From Clostridia bacterium (GTDB lineage: Bacteria > Bacillota > Clostridia > Oscillospirales > CAG-272): DNA of 28,395 nucleotides. Below are positions 16,358-24,109 of the stretch, one piece after another (the stretch's first letter is position 1; every line of letters begins with the position of its first letter). Location of the stretch: NCBI GenBank assembly GCA_900754175.1, contig CAAEBS010000165.1:1-28395 (forward strand). Direction: 5' to 3'. Below the pieces are notes generated by a model. That model worked only from the letters and a program-made list of their open reading frames with translations, did not search any database and was not told the DNA's origin. Position numbers and translations under genes: made by a program.

Positions 16358-17317
16358 ATGACAAAAGATGTAAAAATCAAAGCACCCAAAAGAAGAAAGC
16401 ACGCCTCCCTTGACAAGCGCAAGGCTCGTGCAGGTTGGATTTTCGTGCTGCCCTTCGTGATCGGATTCGTTCTGATCTATCTTCCGATCGTTTACGATTC
16501 CATCCGTTACAGCTTCTATACCATGACCCCCAAGCTGGGCGGCGGCATGGAGCTGAACTTTGTAGGATGGGCAAACTACAAACAAGCGCTTCTTGAGGAC
16601 CCGGACTACGTGTCCACCCTCCTCAAGGGGCTTGGTAACATGGTGTTCGACATCCCGATGATTCTGATCTTCTCGCTCTTCATGGCGGTTCTTCTGAATC
16701 AGAAGATGGCAGGACGTGCCGTGTTCCGTGCGATCTTCTTCATCCCTGTTATTCTTTCCACAGGTATCATGGAGTCCATCGAGGCGCAGAACGTGCTTTC
16801 GGATTACATGGACGATGCCAGCGGTATTGAAGACGGTTCGGGAGAAAGTACCGCTTCCGAGATCGTTTCTTCCATGGATATCGAAAAGATGTTCCAGGGA
16901 ATGGCGGTCGGTGAGGGACTGGTGACTTACGTTACCACAGCGATCAACAATATTTATAATATTGTAAACCGCTCGGGCGTACAGATGCTGATCTTCCTTG
17001 CCGGTCTGCAGTCGATTTCCCCCGCTATTTACGAGTCGGTTCAGATCGACGGCGCAACCTCATGGGAAACCTTCTGGAAAATTACTTTCCCGATGATAAG
17101 CCCGATGATCCTCGTCAATGCCGTGTATACGATCATTGACTCTTTCACAACCGATTCCAACGTGGTGATGTCGTTTATTTCCGGCGTTTATCAGCAGGCA
17201 AACGGAAACGTTGTCAGTTCTGCAATGGCGTGGATGTACTTCCTGATCGTAATCGGAATCATTGCACTCGTAGCAGCTATCTGCTCGGCATTCGTCTTCT
17301 ACCAGAGACGTGATTAA
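16358..17317 (+). CDS. Sugar ABC transporter permease, MalF type with extracellular insert (pair 2)
   Basis: Permease subunit, 319 aa, with a basic cytosolic start (KAPKRRKHASLDKRKARAG), then membrane helix 1 (WIFVLPFVIGFVLIYLPIVY) and further helices. The EAA loop lies near residues 225-249 as YESVQIDGATSWETFWKITF followed by PMISP. Compared with the pair 1 MalF there is an acidic, Ser-rich stretch of about 60 residues after helix 3 (around residues 142-205, with DDASGIEDGSGESTASEIV), predicted outside the membrane. GGGAGG lies upstream. The gene is 21 nt after the DUF5696-like gene and 11 nt before its MalG partner. No binding protein of its own is present. Confidence 0.9.
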   Translation: MTKDVKIKAPKRRKHASLDKRKARAGWIFVLPFVIGFVLIYLPIVYDSIRYSFYTMTPKLGGGMELNFVGWANYKQALLEDPDYVSTLLKGLGNMVFDIPMILIFSLFMAVLLNQKMAGRAVFRAIFFIPVILSTGIMESIEAQNVLSDYMDDASGIEDGSGESTASEIVSSMDIEKMFQGMAVGEGLVTYVTTAINNIYNIVNRSGVQMLIFLAGLQSISPAIYESVQIDGATSWETFWKITFPMISPMILVNAVYTIIDSFTTDSNVVMSFISGVYQQANGNVVSSAMAWMYFLIVIGIIALVAAICSAFVFYQRRD

Positions 17318-17328
17318 GGAGGGCACAA

Positions 17329-18450
17329 ATGAACGCACAGAATATTGATAACAAGCCGAAGGTTCAGAAGGAGACCAAGAAGAAGATTCGGGTCGAATTT
17401 GAAAGAACCCCCCTTAAGGACAGACTGAAAGCGAAATTCCTTTCCATGTTCTTCCTGAAAAAGGTGGTATGGTACATTTTCCGTCTGGTCCTCCTGATCG
17501 GTATCTCCTACATCGTACTTTTCCCGTTCTTCACGAAGATCGCCGGTTCCTTTATGGCGCCGGACGACTTCGTGGACGTGACCGTTCGTCTGATCCCCAA
17601 ACATTTCTCGCTGGACATCTACAAGGCTGTCTGGACGGAACAGCATTACCTGCAGGCATTTACCAGCACGTTGCTTCTGTCCGCTGTCAGCGCACTGATT
17701 CAGACTTTCGTCTGCTGTCTGGTGGCTTACGGACTTGCCAAGTTCAAGTTCAAGGGAAACAAGCTGGTATTCCTTGCCGTGATCTTCTCACTGGTCATTC
17801 CTCACCAGACCCTGCAGCTCTCGCTGTTCATGAACTTCCGGTATTTCGACATTCTCGGAATCTTCCAGTTCCTCAACGGCGGCGGTATCAGCCTCTTCGG
17901 TCATACCTTCAACAACGCTTTCCTGTCGTCAATTGATATTATCCCTGAAAGCTGGGAAAGATTTACCGCTGAGGGTATTACGCTTACCAATACGTATTGG
18001 CCTCTGGTCATCCTTTCGCTGGGCGGTCTCGCTTTCAAGAACGGACTTTACATCTTTATGTTGCGTCAGTTCTTCCGTGGCGTGCCGGATGAGCTTGAGG
18101 AATCCGCCTACATCGACGGCTCGGGTGTTATGCACACCTTCCTCACCATCATTCTTCCCCTGTCCATCCCGATGATGATCACGGTGTTCCTGTTTGCCTT
18201 CTCATGGCAGTGGACGGACGACTTCTATACCGGTCTGTTCTTCACGCAGAACTCCAAGATCAAGCTGATGCCTGACATCGTGGGAATCCCGACGTCGCTG
18301 ACCACCGATTATGCCGGACAGAATCTCTACTATTCTGCTATCCGGAATACCTGCGGTCTGATGATTATTGCTCCGCTGATCGTAATGTACCTCTTCTGCC
18401 AGAAGTATCTGGTTCAGGGTATTGAACGTTCCGGACTTACCGCAGACTGA
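17329..18450 (+). CDS. Sugar ABC transporter permease, MalG type, extended (pair 2)
   Basis: Permease subunit of 373 aa, about 80-100 residues longer than a typical MalG. It has a charged cytosolic N-tail of about 45 residues, then a helix around LVLLIGISYIVLFPFF, the family segment AYGLAKFKFKGNKLVFLAV, and a long extra loop (about residues 175-225, including GGGISLFGHTF and PESWERFTAEGITLTNTYW). The EAA loop is at about 256-281 (LEESAYIDGSGVMHTFLTII followed by LPLSIP). GGAGG precedes the ATG. It is the last gene of the operon, with a terminator 16 nt downstream. The added loop, like the insert in its partner, could contact the exported proteins of the operon. Confidence 0.9.
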   Translation: MNAQNIDNKPKVQKETKKKIRVEFERTPLKDRLKAKFLSMFFLKKVVWYIFRLVLLIGISYIVLFPFFTKIAGSFMAPDDFVDVTVRLIPKHFSLDIYKAVWTEQHYLQAFTSTLLLSAVSALIQTFVCCLVAYGLAKFKFKGNKLVFLAVIFSLVIPHQTLQLSLFMNFRYFDILGIFQFLNGGGISLFGHTFNNAFLSSIDIIPESWERFTAEGITLTNTYWPLVILSLGGLAFKNGLYIFMLRQFFRGVPDELEESAYIDGSGVMHTFLTIILPLSIPMMITVFLFAFSWQWTDDFYTGLFFTQNSKIKLMPDIVGIPTSLTTDYAGQNLYYSAIRNTCGLMIIAPLIVMYLFCQKYLVQGIERSGLTAD

Positions 18451-18466
18451 TATCTATCAGAAAAAG

Positions 18467-18503
18467 CCGGGTTGTTGCTTTACGCAGCAACCCGGTTGGT
18501 TTT
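18467..18503 (+). terminator. Terminator of the glycan-uptake operon
   Basis: CCGGGTTGTTGC (18467-18478) pairs with GCAGCAACCCGG (18484-18495) through one G-T wobble and a 5-nt loop. TTGGTTTT follows. Confidence 0.9.
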
Positions 18504-18518
18504 ATGCAATGGCATGAC

Positions 18519-18534
18519 GCCGGCGTTTGCCGGC
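18519..18534 (+). other. Hairpin directly before the MATE gene
   Basis: GCCGGC-GTTT-GCCGGC followed by ATTTT, ending 17 nt before the chosen ATG of the MATE gene. It could be a second weak terminator after the operon, or a translational control element of the exporter. No promoter between the two hairpins was convincing. Confidence 0.45.
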
Positions 18535-18551
18535 ATTTTGCGGGTGATTTT

Positions 18552-19898
18552 ATGGAACATACAAAAATGAATACCAACTGGTACGGGGAGGAGAAGATCG
18601 GCAGGATCCTGCTGAAAATTGCACCGCCGGTCATGCTGGCGCAATTGATCCAGGCGCTGTACAACATCGTGGACAGCTTTTTCGTCGGGCGGTATTCCGA
18701 CGATGCGCTGACCGCCCTTACGGTCATTTATCCGTTACAGCTGATTATCATTGCGCTGGCAGTGGGGACGGGCGTGGGCGTCAATACCTACATGGCACGG
18801 AAATATGCCCACGACAGCGGGAAGGACGCAGACGATGCGGCTGGCACCGGCATGGTGCTGGCGTTTCTCACGTGGGCGATCTTTTCGGTGATCGCCGTGC
18901 TGATTATGCGTCCTTACGTCATGACCAGCGCTACTTCGCCGGATGCCATTGAATACGCTGTGACCTACGGAAACATCGTCAGCATCGGAAGTATCGGCGT
19001 GTTTTTGGAGGGGAACTGGACCAAGGTACACCAGGCACGGGGCAATATGCGCCGCCCGATGGTGGCGCAGGTGACGGGCGCTCTGGTAAATATTATCCTG
19101 GACCCGGTCTTTATCTTCGGCGTTGGTTTTATCCCGGAAATGGGCGTGGCAGGCGCCGCACTGGCAACCGTGCTGGGGCAGATCTCTGCCGCCGTGATCG
19201 TTGCCGTGGGCGGGATCCGCAGACCGCCGGCGCTGAAAAGAATGTGGCACTACGTCAAAAGGATCTACTTTTTCGGCTATTCCTCCATTTTCATGCAGGC
19301 GCTTTATACCGTCTACATTCTGGCGCTGAATATCATTCTGGCAGGCTTTTCGGATGCGGCGGTCACGGTGCTGGGGCTGTATTATAAACTGCAAAGCTTT
19401 TTCTTTATTCCGCTGTTCGGCTTGCAGACCTGCATCGTCCCGGTGCTCAGCTTCAATTGCGCCCGGAGGGCGTATGACCGGTGCCGGCAGACCATGAACG
19501 TGACGTTTCTGATCTCGGCAGGCTTTATGTTGCTTGGCGTGATCGGCTTTGTGTTCTTCCCGGTGCCGCTGATCCGGATTTTTTCCGGCAGTGACGAGGT
19601 GATCGCTATCGGAAGGATCGCCTTTCCGATCATCGGTTCTGGCTTTGTGTCCGCCGTGTTCGGACTGATTATGCCTACCTTTTTCCAGGCGATCGGCAGA
19701 GGCGGCGCCAGTGTGTTTCTGTCGCTGTTGCGCCAGATCGTGTGCCTGGTCCCGATCTTCTGGTTGCTTTCGCTGATCGGGCTGAATGCCACCTGGTTTT
19801 CTTTCCCGATCTCGGAAACGGTTTCCGGTGTGGTGGGACTGATTCTGTATTTCGCACAGCTGAAAAAATGGAAAAAAGAAACGCCCCTTCCGGCATAG
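18552..19898 (+). CDS. MATE-family multidrug/organic cation exporter
   Basis: Membrane antiporter of the MATE family, 448 aa and about 12 helices, expected to export drugs or metabolites using a Na+ or H+ gradient. The first half shows the family hallmark ILLKIAPPVMLAQLIQALYN followed by IVDSFFVGRYSDDALTAL, and later VGVNTYMARKYAH, a GNWTKVHQARGNMRRP loop and MVAQVTGALVNIILDPVFIF. The second half repeats the pattern with FIPLFGLQTCIVPVLSFN and FFQAIGRGGASVFLSLLRQI. The start at 18552 was chosen because the preceding codons are not membrane-like and fall in the hairpin region. Its ribosome binding site is weak (GGGTGA), and an in-frame ATG at 18567 is possible. It lies downstream of the sugar operon but behind a strong terminator, so a functional link is not shown. 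Confidence 0.92.
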   Translation: MEHTKMNTNWYGEEKIGRILLKIAPPVMLAQLIQALYNIVDSFFVGRYSDDALTALTVIYPLQLIIIALAVGTGVGVNTYMARKYAHDSGKDADDAAGTGMVLAFLTWAIFSVIAVLIMRPYVMTSATSPDAIEYAVTYGNIVSIGSIGVFLEGNWTKVHQARGNMRRPMVAQVTGALVNIILDPVFIFGVGFIPEMGVAGAALATVLGQISAAVIVAVGGIRRPPALKRMWHYVKRIYFFGYSSIFMQALYTVYILALNIILAGFSDAAVTVLGLYYKLQSFFFIPLFGLQTCIVPVLSFNCARRAYDRCRQTMNVTFLISAGFMLLGVIGFVFFPVPLIRIFSGSDEVIAIGRIAFPIIGSGFVSAVFGLIMPTFFQAIGRGGASVFLSLLRQIVCLVPIFWLLSLIGLNATWFSFPISETVSGVVGLILYFAQLKKWKKETPLPA

Positions 19899-19934
19899 AA
19901 ACCTTGCCGGAAAATGGTGAAACATATCACAAAA

Positions 19935-19978
19935 GGGCTGACCCCAAGCTTTGAAAGCTTGGGATCAGCCCGGTTTTT
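19935..19978. terminator. Bidirectional terminator between convergent genes
   Basis: A 17-nt arm (19935-19951) and its near-perfect complement (19955-19971, one mismatch) flank a 3-nt loop. GGTTTTT follows on the plus strand and TTTTG on the minus strand. It serves both the MATE gene and the converging esterase gene. Confidence 0.92.
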
Positions 19979-19998
19979 ATCTGGCTGTTTATCCGGAA

Positions 19999-22900
19999 TT
20001 ATTTCTGCTTGAGTGCGTTTTCAAGAATACTTTTGCCGACCAGATTTCCGATTTTCAGCGCATCCTTCCAGTTCCAGTGCCAGCTGTCGGAGCCTACGGC
20101 GTAGTTGTTTCCTTTTGTGTCGAGAGCGTTGATGTCAAACTGGCTGTTTGCCACAATATAGACGTTTGAAACGTAATTGGGAAGCTCTCTCTGCATCTGG
20201 ATGAAAGTTCTGTTCTTTTCCATGGTGGATTCGTCAGCCGACTGGCAGGTGCGGGAGATCTCCCCGACGAATACCGGCATCTGCGAGCAGTCCTGACCGC
20301 TGTGGGCGGTAAGGTCGGAGCGCATATCCGCAATCAGCATCTTGAAAAGCTCGATATACAGGTCTTCCGAACCCCGGTCGGATTCGCCCTGCATCCAGTA
20401 CAGACCCTTGATGGTAGGCTCATAGCCCATTGCCTTGAGAGTTGCCCACTGGCGGTCGAATTCCTCAAAGAATTTTGTGTACAGCCCGCCGGAAAGCTCG
20501 CTGTCCTTGCGGTTGTGGTTCTTGAAATAGGAGGGAGGGCACCAGTTTCCGTCGGAGGCGTTCAAGCCGCCGATGTAGTCCAGCAGGCTGGTTCCGCCTA
20601 CGGCGTACTTGATGATGACCGCCTGTCTGCCGCTTTCGGTGTTGTAATACTCGGAAAGCGCTTCCGCCATTCCGATCTCCGCCCCCATTTTGCCGGAGCT
20701 TTCGCCGAGACCGGTGCGGGCAAGCCCGAAGGAGATGTGGTTTTTCCAGTTGGCGCCCGCATTGCCGGCGTAGAAGATGTTGTTGAAGCCGTACAGGTAA
20801 TTGGGGTTAAGCGAAACGGCGCTTGACCAGTTGACGTTGGTGCAACCGGAGGCGTTGGACTGTCCCGCAATCAGATAAACGTCGATCTTCTTCTTTTCCT
20901 GCGAGGGCGACATTGCCTTGTAGGCTTCTATCAGCTCATCGTTTGCGGAGTAATTGAAGTTGGAAACGATCAGGTGAATGTTGTTGTTGCCGGCAACGCC
21001 TACGCCGCATTCGTTGGTGATCTCGGGGAGAACGTAGTAGCCTACGTACACGTCGTTGACGAAGAACCAGTACCGGATGCCGTCCCGCACGACGCCGAGA
21101 CGAACGGCGGTGGGATCGTAGGAAATATTCATGTCGGCAAAGTTTGCGATGACAAAGGTGTTTACGGGCGACCAGCTTTCGGGGAGGTAGGTGCCGAGCA
21201 CGCTTCTGCCCGAAATTGTCACTTCAAATTTCTTTTCCGAGTTGCCGCTGAGGGAGTTCGGACCGTGTGCGATCAGAAGCCCCGCAAAGTTTACGCCGGG
21301 GTTGATCTGGACCGTGGCGTCAAAGGTGCCCTCTACGTAGTATCGGGTGCCGGAGAACTGGTTCTGGAACGCATAGGTGTACTTGGTCAGCAGAACGGTG
21401 TCCCGTCTGCCGTTTACCAGCGCCCAGGCGTTTCCGGAGGTGGCGTCGGGGGAAACTTCGCTGTAAGATTTATAGGTCGTGGATTCGCCGTCTGCGTTGG
21501 GAATGGTAATGGTACCGCCAAGGTAGACGGGGGAGACGTAGCCGATGTAGTCGGCGGTGCGGTCCTTGTCAAGCGACAGATAGCCGGTGTAAAGGTTGGA
21601 GTTGCAGGTCACCGAGATCAGATAATATCCGGTCGGAATATCGGCTATGGTTTTGGTGCCGCTTTCCAGCGTGACCGGGATTTCGGCGCCGGTGGCAAGA
21701 TTGCGCAGAGAAACCGTCACTTGGCTCCAGTCCACGTTCATGCCGTACAGGGGATAGGTCTTTCCGTTAGCCGTGCGTTCCACCGGTTTTACCGTAAGAT
21801 TGACCTTTGCAGTGCCGACGTCGGCAAATTCCACGGTCACGGCGTACTTGCCGGAGGCGGCTGCCTGGAAGGTAATGGCGTTGCCGGAGAGGTCTGCTTT
21901 CACGGTCACACCGTCGAGCGTGACGGTGTACTTTTTGACGGCTTTGCCGTCCGGTACGTCAAAGCGGATGGCGGTGTAAGCGCCGGGAAGCAGCTTGTCG
22001 CCGCTCTTCAGCGGAAGACCGTGCTGTTCTGCCGTTATGCCGTCGCCGAATTCCAGCGTGGCTTCGCCGCCGATCATATCAAAGATCTCGTGGATGTCGG
22101 TGGTGTAGCGGTAGTTGGTAAAGGATATCTTCTTGCCCTCGTCGCTGTGGTTACCGCCACGGAAAATACCGAAGCCGGACATATTGTCAGCGGGGAGCGC
22201 CAGAGTGTTGTCCGTCGTGGAATAAGCGGTCACTTTTTCTTGGAGCACGAGAACGCCGTTGATAAAGACGTAATACTGGTCGTTGATGCGGGCAATTCCG
22301 AGCTTGAAGGTGTCGCCGTCGCCGACTCCGAAATATCCCTTGGAGGTTCCGGAGGACCAGCTTGTGCTGAATTCGTGCAGATAGAGCGTTCCGCCCAGCA
22401 CGCCATAGCCATACCAGCCCTTGTTGGTCTGTGGCTGACCGTCCAGCGTGTTGACAAGGAAGCCTACCCAGCCGTTTTCCTTGGAAAATTCGGCTTCCTG
22501 ATAGTAGACGTTTCCGACGGCACCGGTGGCGAACAGATAGGTCGTGGCGCTCAGCTTTCCGCTGTCAAAGCCGTTCAGCGTCCAGCCGGATTTGAAGGAA
22601 TTGTGGGTGTTTCCGCCGGGATAGGTGAACGAACCGCCAACGTAGGTGTTCTTGTTTTCCAGTTTATCCTTGGCGTTGGTGCGGTCGATGATATCGCTGA
22701 CTACCGCATCGCTTACGGTGTAGACCACGTCGCTAAAGGAGATCGTAACGCCGCTGCCGTTGGTACTGCAGAAGCCGAAATCTCCGGCGCCGATGGCATC
22801 CGACTGATAGTGGGCGATCAGTTTGTCGTTGACGAAAAGGTAATAATCGCTTCCTTTGCGGGCAAGACCGAGTTTACAGCCGGTGAGCGGAGCAAACTCC

Positions 22901-23871
22901 GGGTCCACGGGGACGAGCTGTGTAATGCCGGTACCGTTCCAGCCGTCGGTCAGCTGATAGTACAGCTTGTTGCCGGCGCTGTATGAAAATACGAGCTTTT
23001 TGACGCCGGAGCCGGTGAGGTTGCCGTGATCGGCTACCATAAAGCCGACCATTTTTCCGACGCCGCCGGTGAATGCGACGTTGGCTTCCATGTACAGCGT
23101 ATCGGTCGTTTCCTCGCCGCCGATGTAGGCGTAGGTAACGCCGGTGATGTCAAGGCGGCTTCCGGTTACGGTGTGACCGCTGCCGAAGGATTTGAACTCA
23201 CCCGCCTGACCGCCGAGCTGAATGGCTTTGGTAAAGACGACGTCCGTCGGCTCGGTGCGTTTCAGATCGCAGGGCAGGGTGACGGTGTCTTCCTTGTAGG
23301 TGACGGTCACCTCGTAACTTCCGAACGGAACCTCAAAGGAAAAGGCGGAATTCTTCACCTCAGGGGAGGCGATCACGGTCTCGCCCTGCTTTACCGTTAC
23401 CCGCACTTCTGCGTCCGGGATGTCAAACAGTCCGTATTCCTTGCCGACCAGCGATTTTTTGTCGCCGAAGATGCGGTAGGAGGGGTTGTACTTTCTTTCC
23501 CGCTCGCTGAATACCGCTTCCAGCTTCAGCTCGCCTTTGACAACGTCACGGTCAAAATCCCATGCGGTGTCGGTGCCGGCGATCACCCACTTTTCAAAAA
23601 CGTAAACGATGGTGTCGGTGGGTTCTTTCGTGGGATCCTCGGGGCGTGGGAGCTTGCTTCCGATTTCATAGGAATCGGTCACGTCCCCGATGGTAACGCT
23701 GACTTTGGGTGCTCCGGTGTCCGGGGATTCCGGTTTGTTGTCGGATGTTGTGACACTGCCGCCGGCAGTCGTGTCATCCGGCTTGGCAACGTCTTTGGCA
23801 CAAGCGACCGTCAGAACGATCATAAGTACCGCAAGGATCATCGCCAGAATGGATTTTGCCTGTCTTTTCAT
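19999..23871 (-). CDS. Multi-module surface lipoprotein with C-terminal GQSN carbohydrate esterase domain
   Basis: A 1290-aa exported protein. A lipoprotein-like signal (LMIVLTVAC, Cys24) is followed by an acidic/Thr linker and, near residues 55-105, a segment resembling an InlB B-repeat. Three related beta-rich modules follow (about 217-395, 411-610 and 780-975). Each has one copy of the same signature: KLGLARKGSDYYLFVND, KLGIARINDQYYVFING, RLGVVRDGIRYWFFVND. These look like concanavalin/LamG-type sugar-binding folds, with further beta domains at about 595-780. Residues about 990-1290 are an SGNH-like esterase of the sialate O-acetylesterase/CE6 kind: GQSN with Ser1005, WMQGESD, and DSWH with Asp1262 and His1265. 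It probably removes O-acetyl groups from glycans at the cell surface. The ATG at 23871 follows AAGGAGG and is preferred to an upstream ATG at 23904. Substrate unknown. Confidence 0.85.
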   Translation of the reverse strand: MKRQAKSILAMILAVLMIVLTVACAKDVAKPDDTTAGGSVTTSDNKPESPDTGAPKVSVTIGDVTDSYEIGSKLPRPEDPTKEPTDTIVYVFEKWVIAGTDTAWDFDRDVVKGELKLEAVFSERERKYNPSYRIFGDKKSLVGKEYGLFDIPDAEVRVTVKQGETVIASPEVKNSAFSFEVPFGSYEVTVTYKEDTVTLPCDLKRTEPTDVVFTKAIQLGGQAGEFKSFGSGHTVTGSRLDITGVTYAYIGGEETTDTLYMEANVAFTGGVGKMVGFMVADHGNLTGSGVKKLVFSYSAGNKLYYQLTDGWNGTGITQLVPVDPEFAPLTGCKLGLARKGSDYYLFVNDKLIAHYQSDAIGAGDFGFCSTNGSGVTISFSDVVYTVSDAVVSDIIDRTNAKDKLENKNTYVGGSFTYPGGNTHNSFKSGWTLNGFDSGKLSATTYLFATGAVGNVYYQEAEFSKENGWVGFLVNTLDGQPQTNKGWYGYGVLGGTLYLHEFSTSWSSGTSKGYFGVGDGDTFKLGIARINDQYYVFINGVLVLQEKVTAYSTTDNTLALPADNMSGFGIFRGGNHSDEGKKISFTNYRYTTDIHEIFDMIGGEATLEFGDGITAEQHGLPLKSGDKLLPGAYTAIRFDVPDGKAVKKYTVTLDGVTVKADLSGNAITFQAAASGKYAVTVEFADVGTAKVNLTVKPVERTANGKTYPLYGMNVDWSQVTVSLRNLATGAEIPVTLESGTKTIADIPTGYYLISVTCNSNLYTGYLSLDKDRTADYIGYVSPVYLGGTITIPNADGESTTYKSYSEVSPDATSGNAWALVNGRRDTVLLTKYTYAFQNQFSGTRYYVEGTFDATVQINPGVNFAGLLIAHGPNSLSGNSEKKFEVTISGRSVLGTYLPESWSPVNTFVIANFADMNISYDPTAVRLGVVRDGIRYWFFVNDVYVGYYVLPEITNECGVGVAGNNNIHLIVSNFNYSANDELIEAYKAMSPSQEKKKIDVYLIAGQSNASGCTNVNWSSAVSLNPNYLYGFNNIFYAGNAGANWKNHISFGLARTGLGESSGKMGAEIGMAEALSEYYNTESGRQAVIIKYAVGGTSLLDYIGGLNASDGNWCPPSYFKNHNRKDSELSGGLYTKFFEEFDRQWATLKAMGYEPTIKGLYWMQGESDRGSEDLYIELFKMLIADMRSDLTAHSGQDCSQMPVFVGEISRTCQSADESTMEKNRTFIQMQRELPNYVSNVYIVANSQFDINALDTKGNNYAVGSDSWHWNWKDALKIGNLVGKSILENALKQK

Positions 23872-23940
23872 TGAGAAATCCTCCTTGATTTGAAAAATGT
23901 GCACTGAATTCCGGGTCTGAGATATCTATGTTCTGGTTAT

Positions 23941-23970
23941 ATTGTACTATATTGGCACATCAAAAATCAA
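23941..23970 (-). promoter_or_regulatory. Promoter of the esterase lipoprotein gene
   Basis: On the minus strand TTGATT (23965-23970) and TACAAT (23941-23946) are separated by 18 nt, about 70 nt before the start codon. An overlapping TATAGT lies just upstream of the -10. Confidence 0.55.
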
Positions 23971-24045
23971 GTACGATTTTAACCAGATTTGCAGTGTACA
24001 GGGGGTAAAAAATAATCAATTCCGGAGGTTTTTCGGCAAAAAGAC

Positions 24046-24095
24046 AAAAAACGCCCCTTTTCGTCACAAAAGTACATTTGCGATCAATAGGGGCG
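24046..24095 (-). terminator. Terminator of the DHHW gene
   Basis: On the minus strand CGCCCCT (24089-24095) pairs with AGGGGCG (24052-24058) across a loop of about 30 nt, followed by TTTTTT (24046-24051). The T-run favours real termination despite the long loop. Confidence 0.65.
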
Positions 24096-24109
24096 GGGGA
24101 AAACAGTAT

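Noticed and set aside
12644..16585. Long antisense ORFs (459 and 825 aa) opposite the DUF5696-like gene and the start of the next permease
   Set aside because: Their products are His/Val/Arg-rich without domains or signal sequence, they lack ribosome binding sites, and the plus strand holds coherent proteins with signal peptide and EAA motifs. They arise from codon bias in the sense gene.
20974..22986. 670-aa plus-strand ORF opposite the esterase lipoprotein
   Set aside because: It is a Gly/Val-rich shadow of a clear lipoprotein with catalytic motifs on the other strand; no ribosome binding site or known domain.
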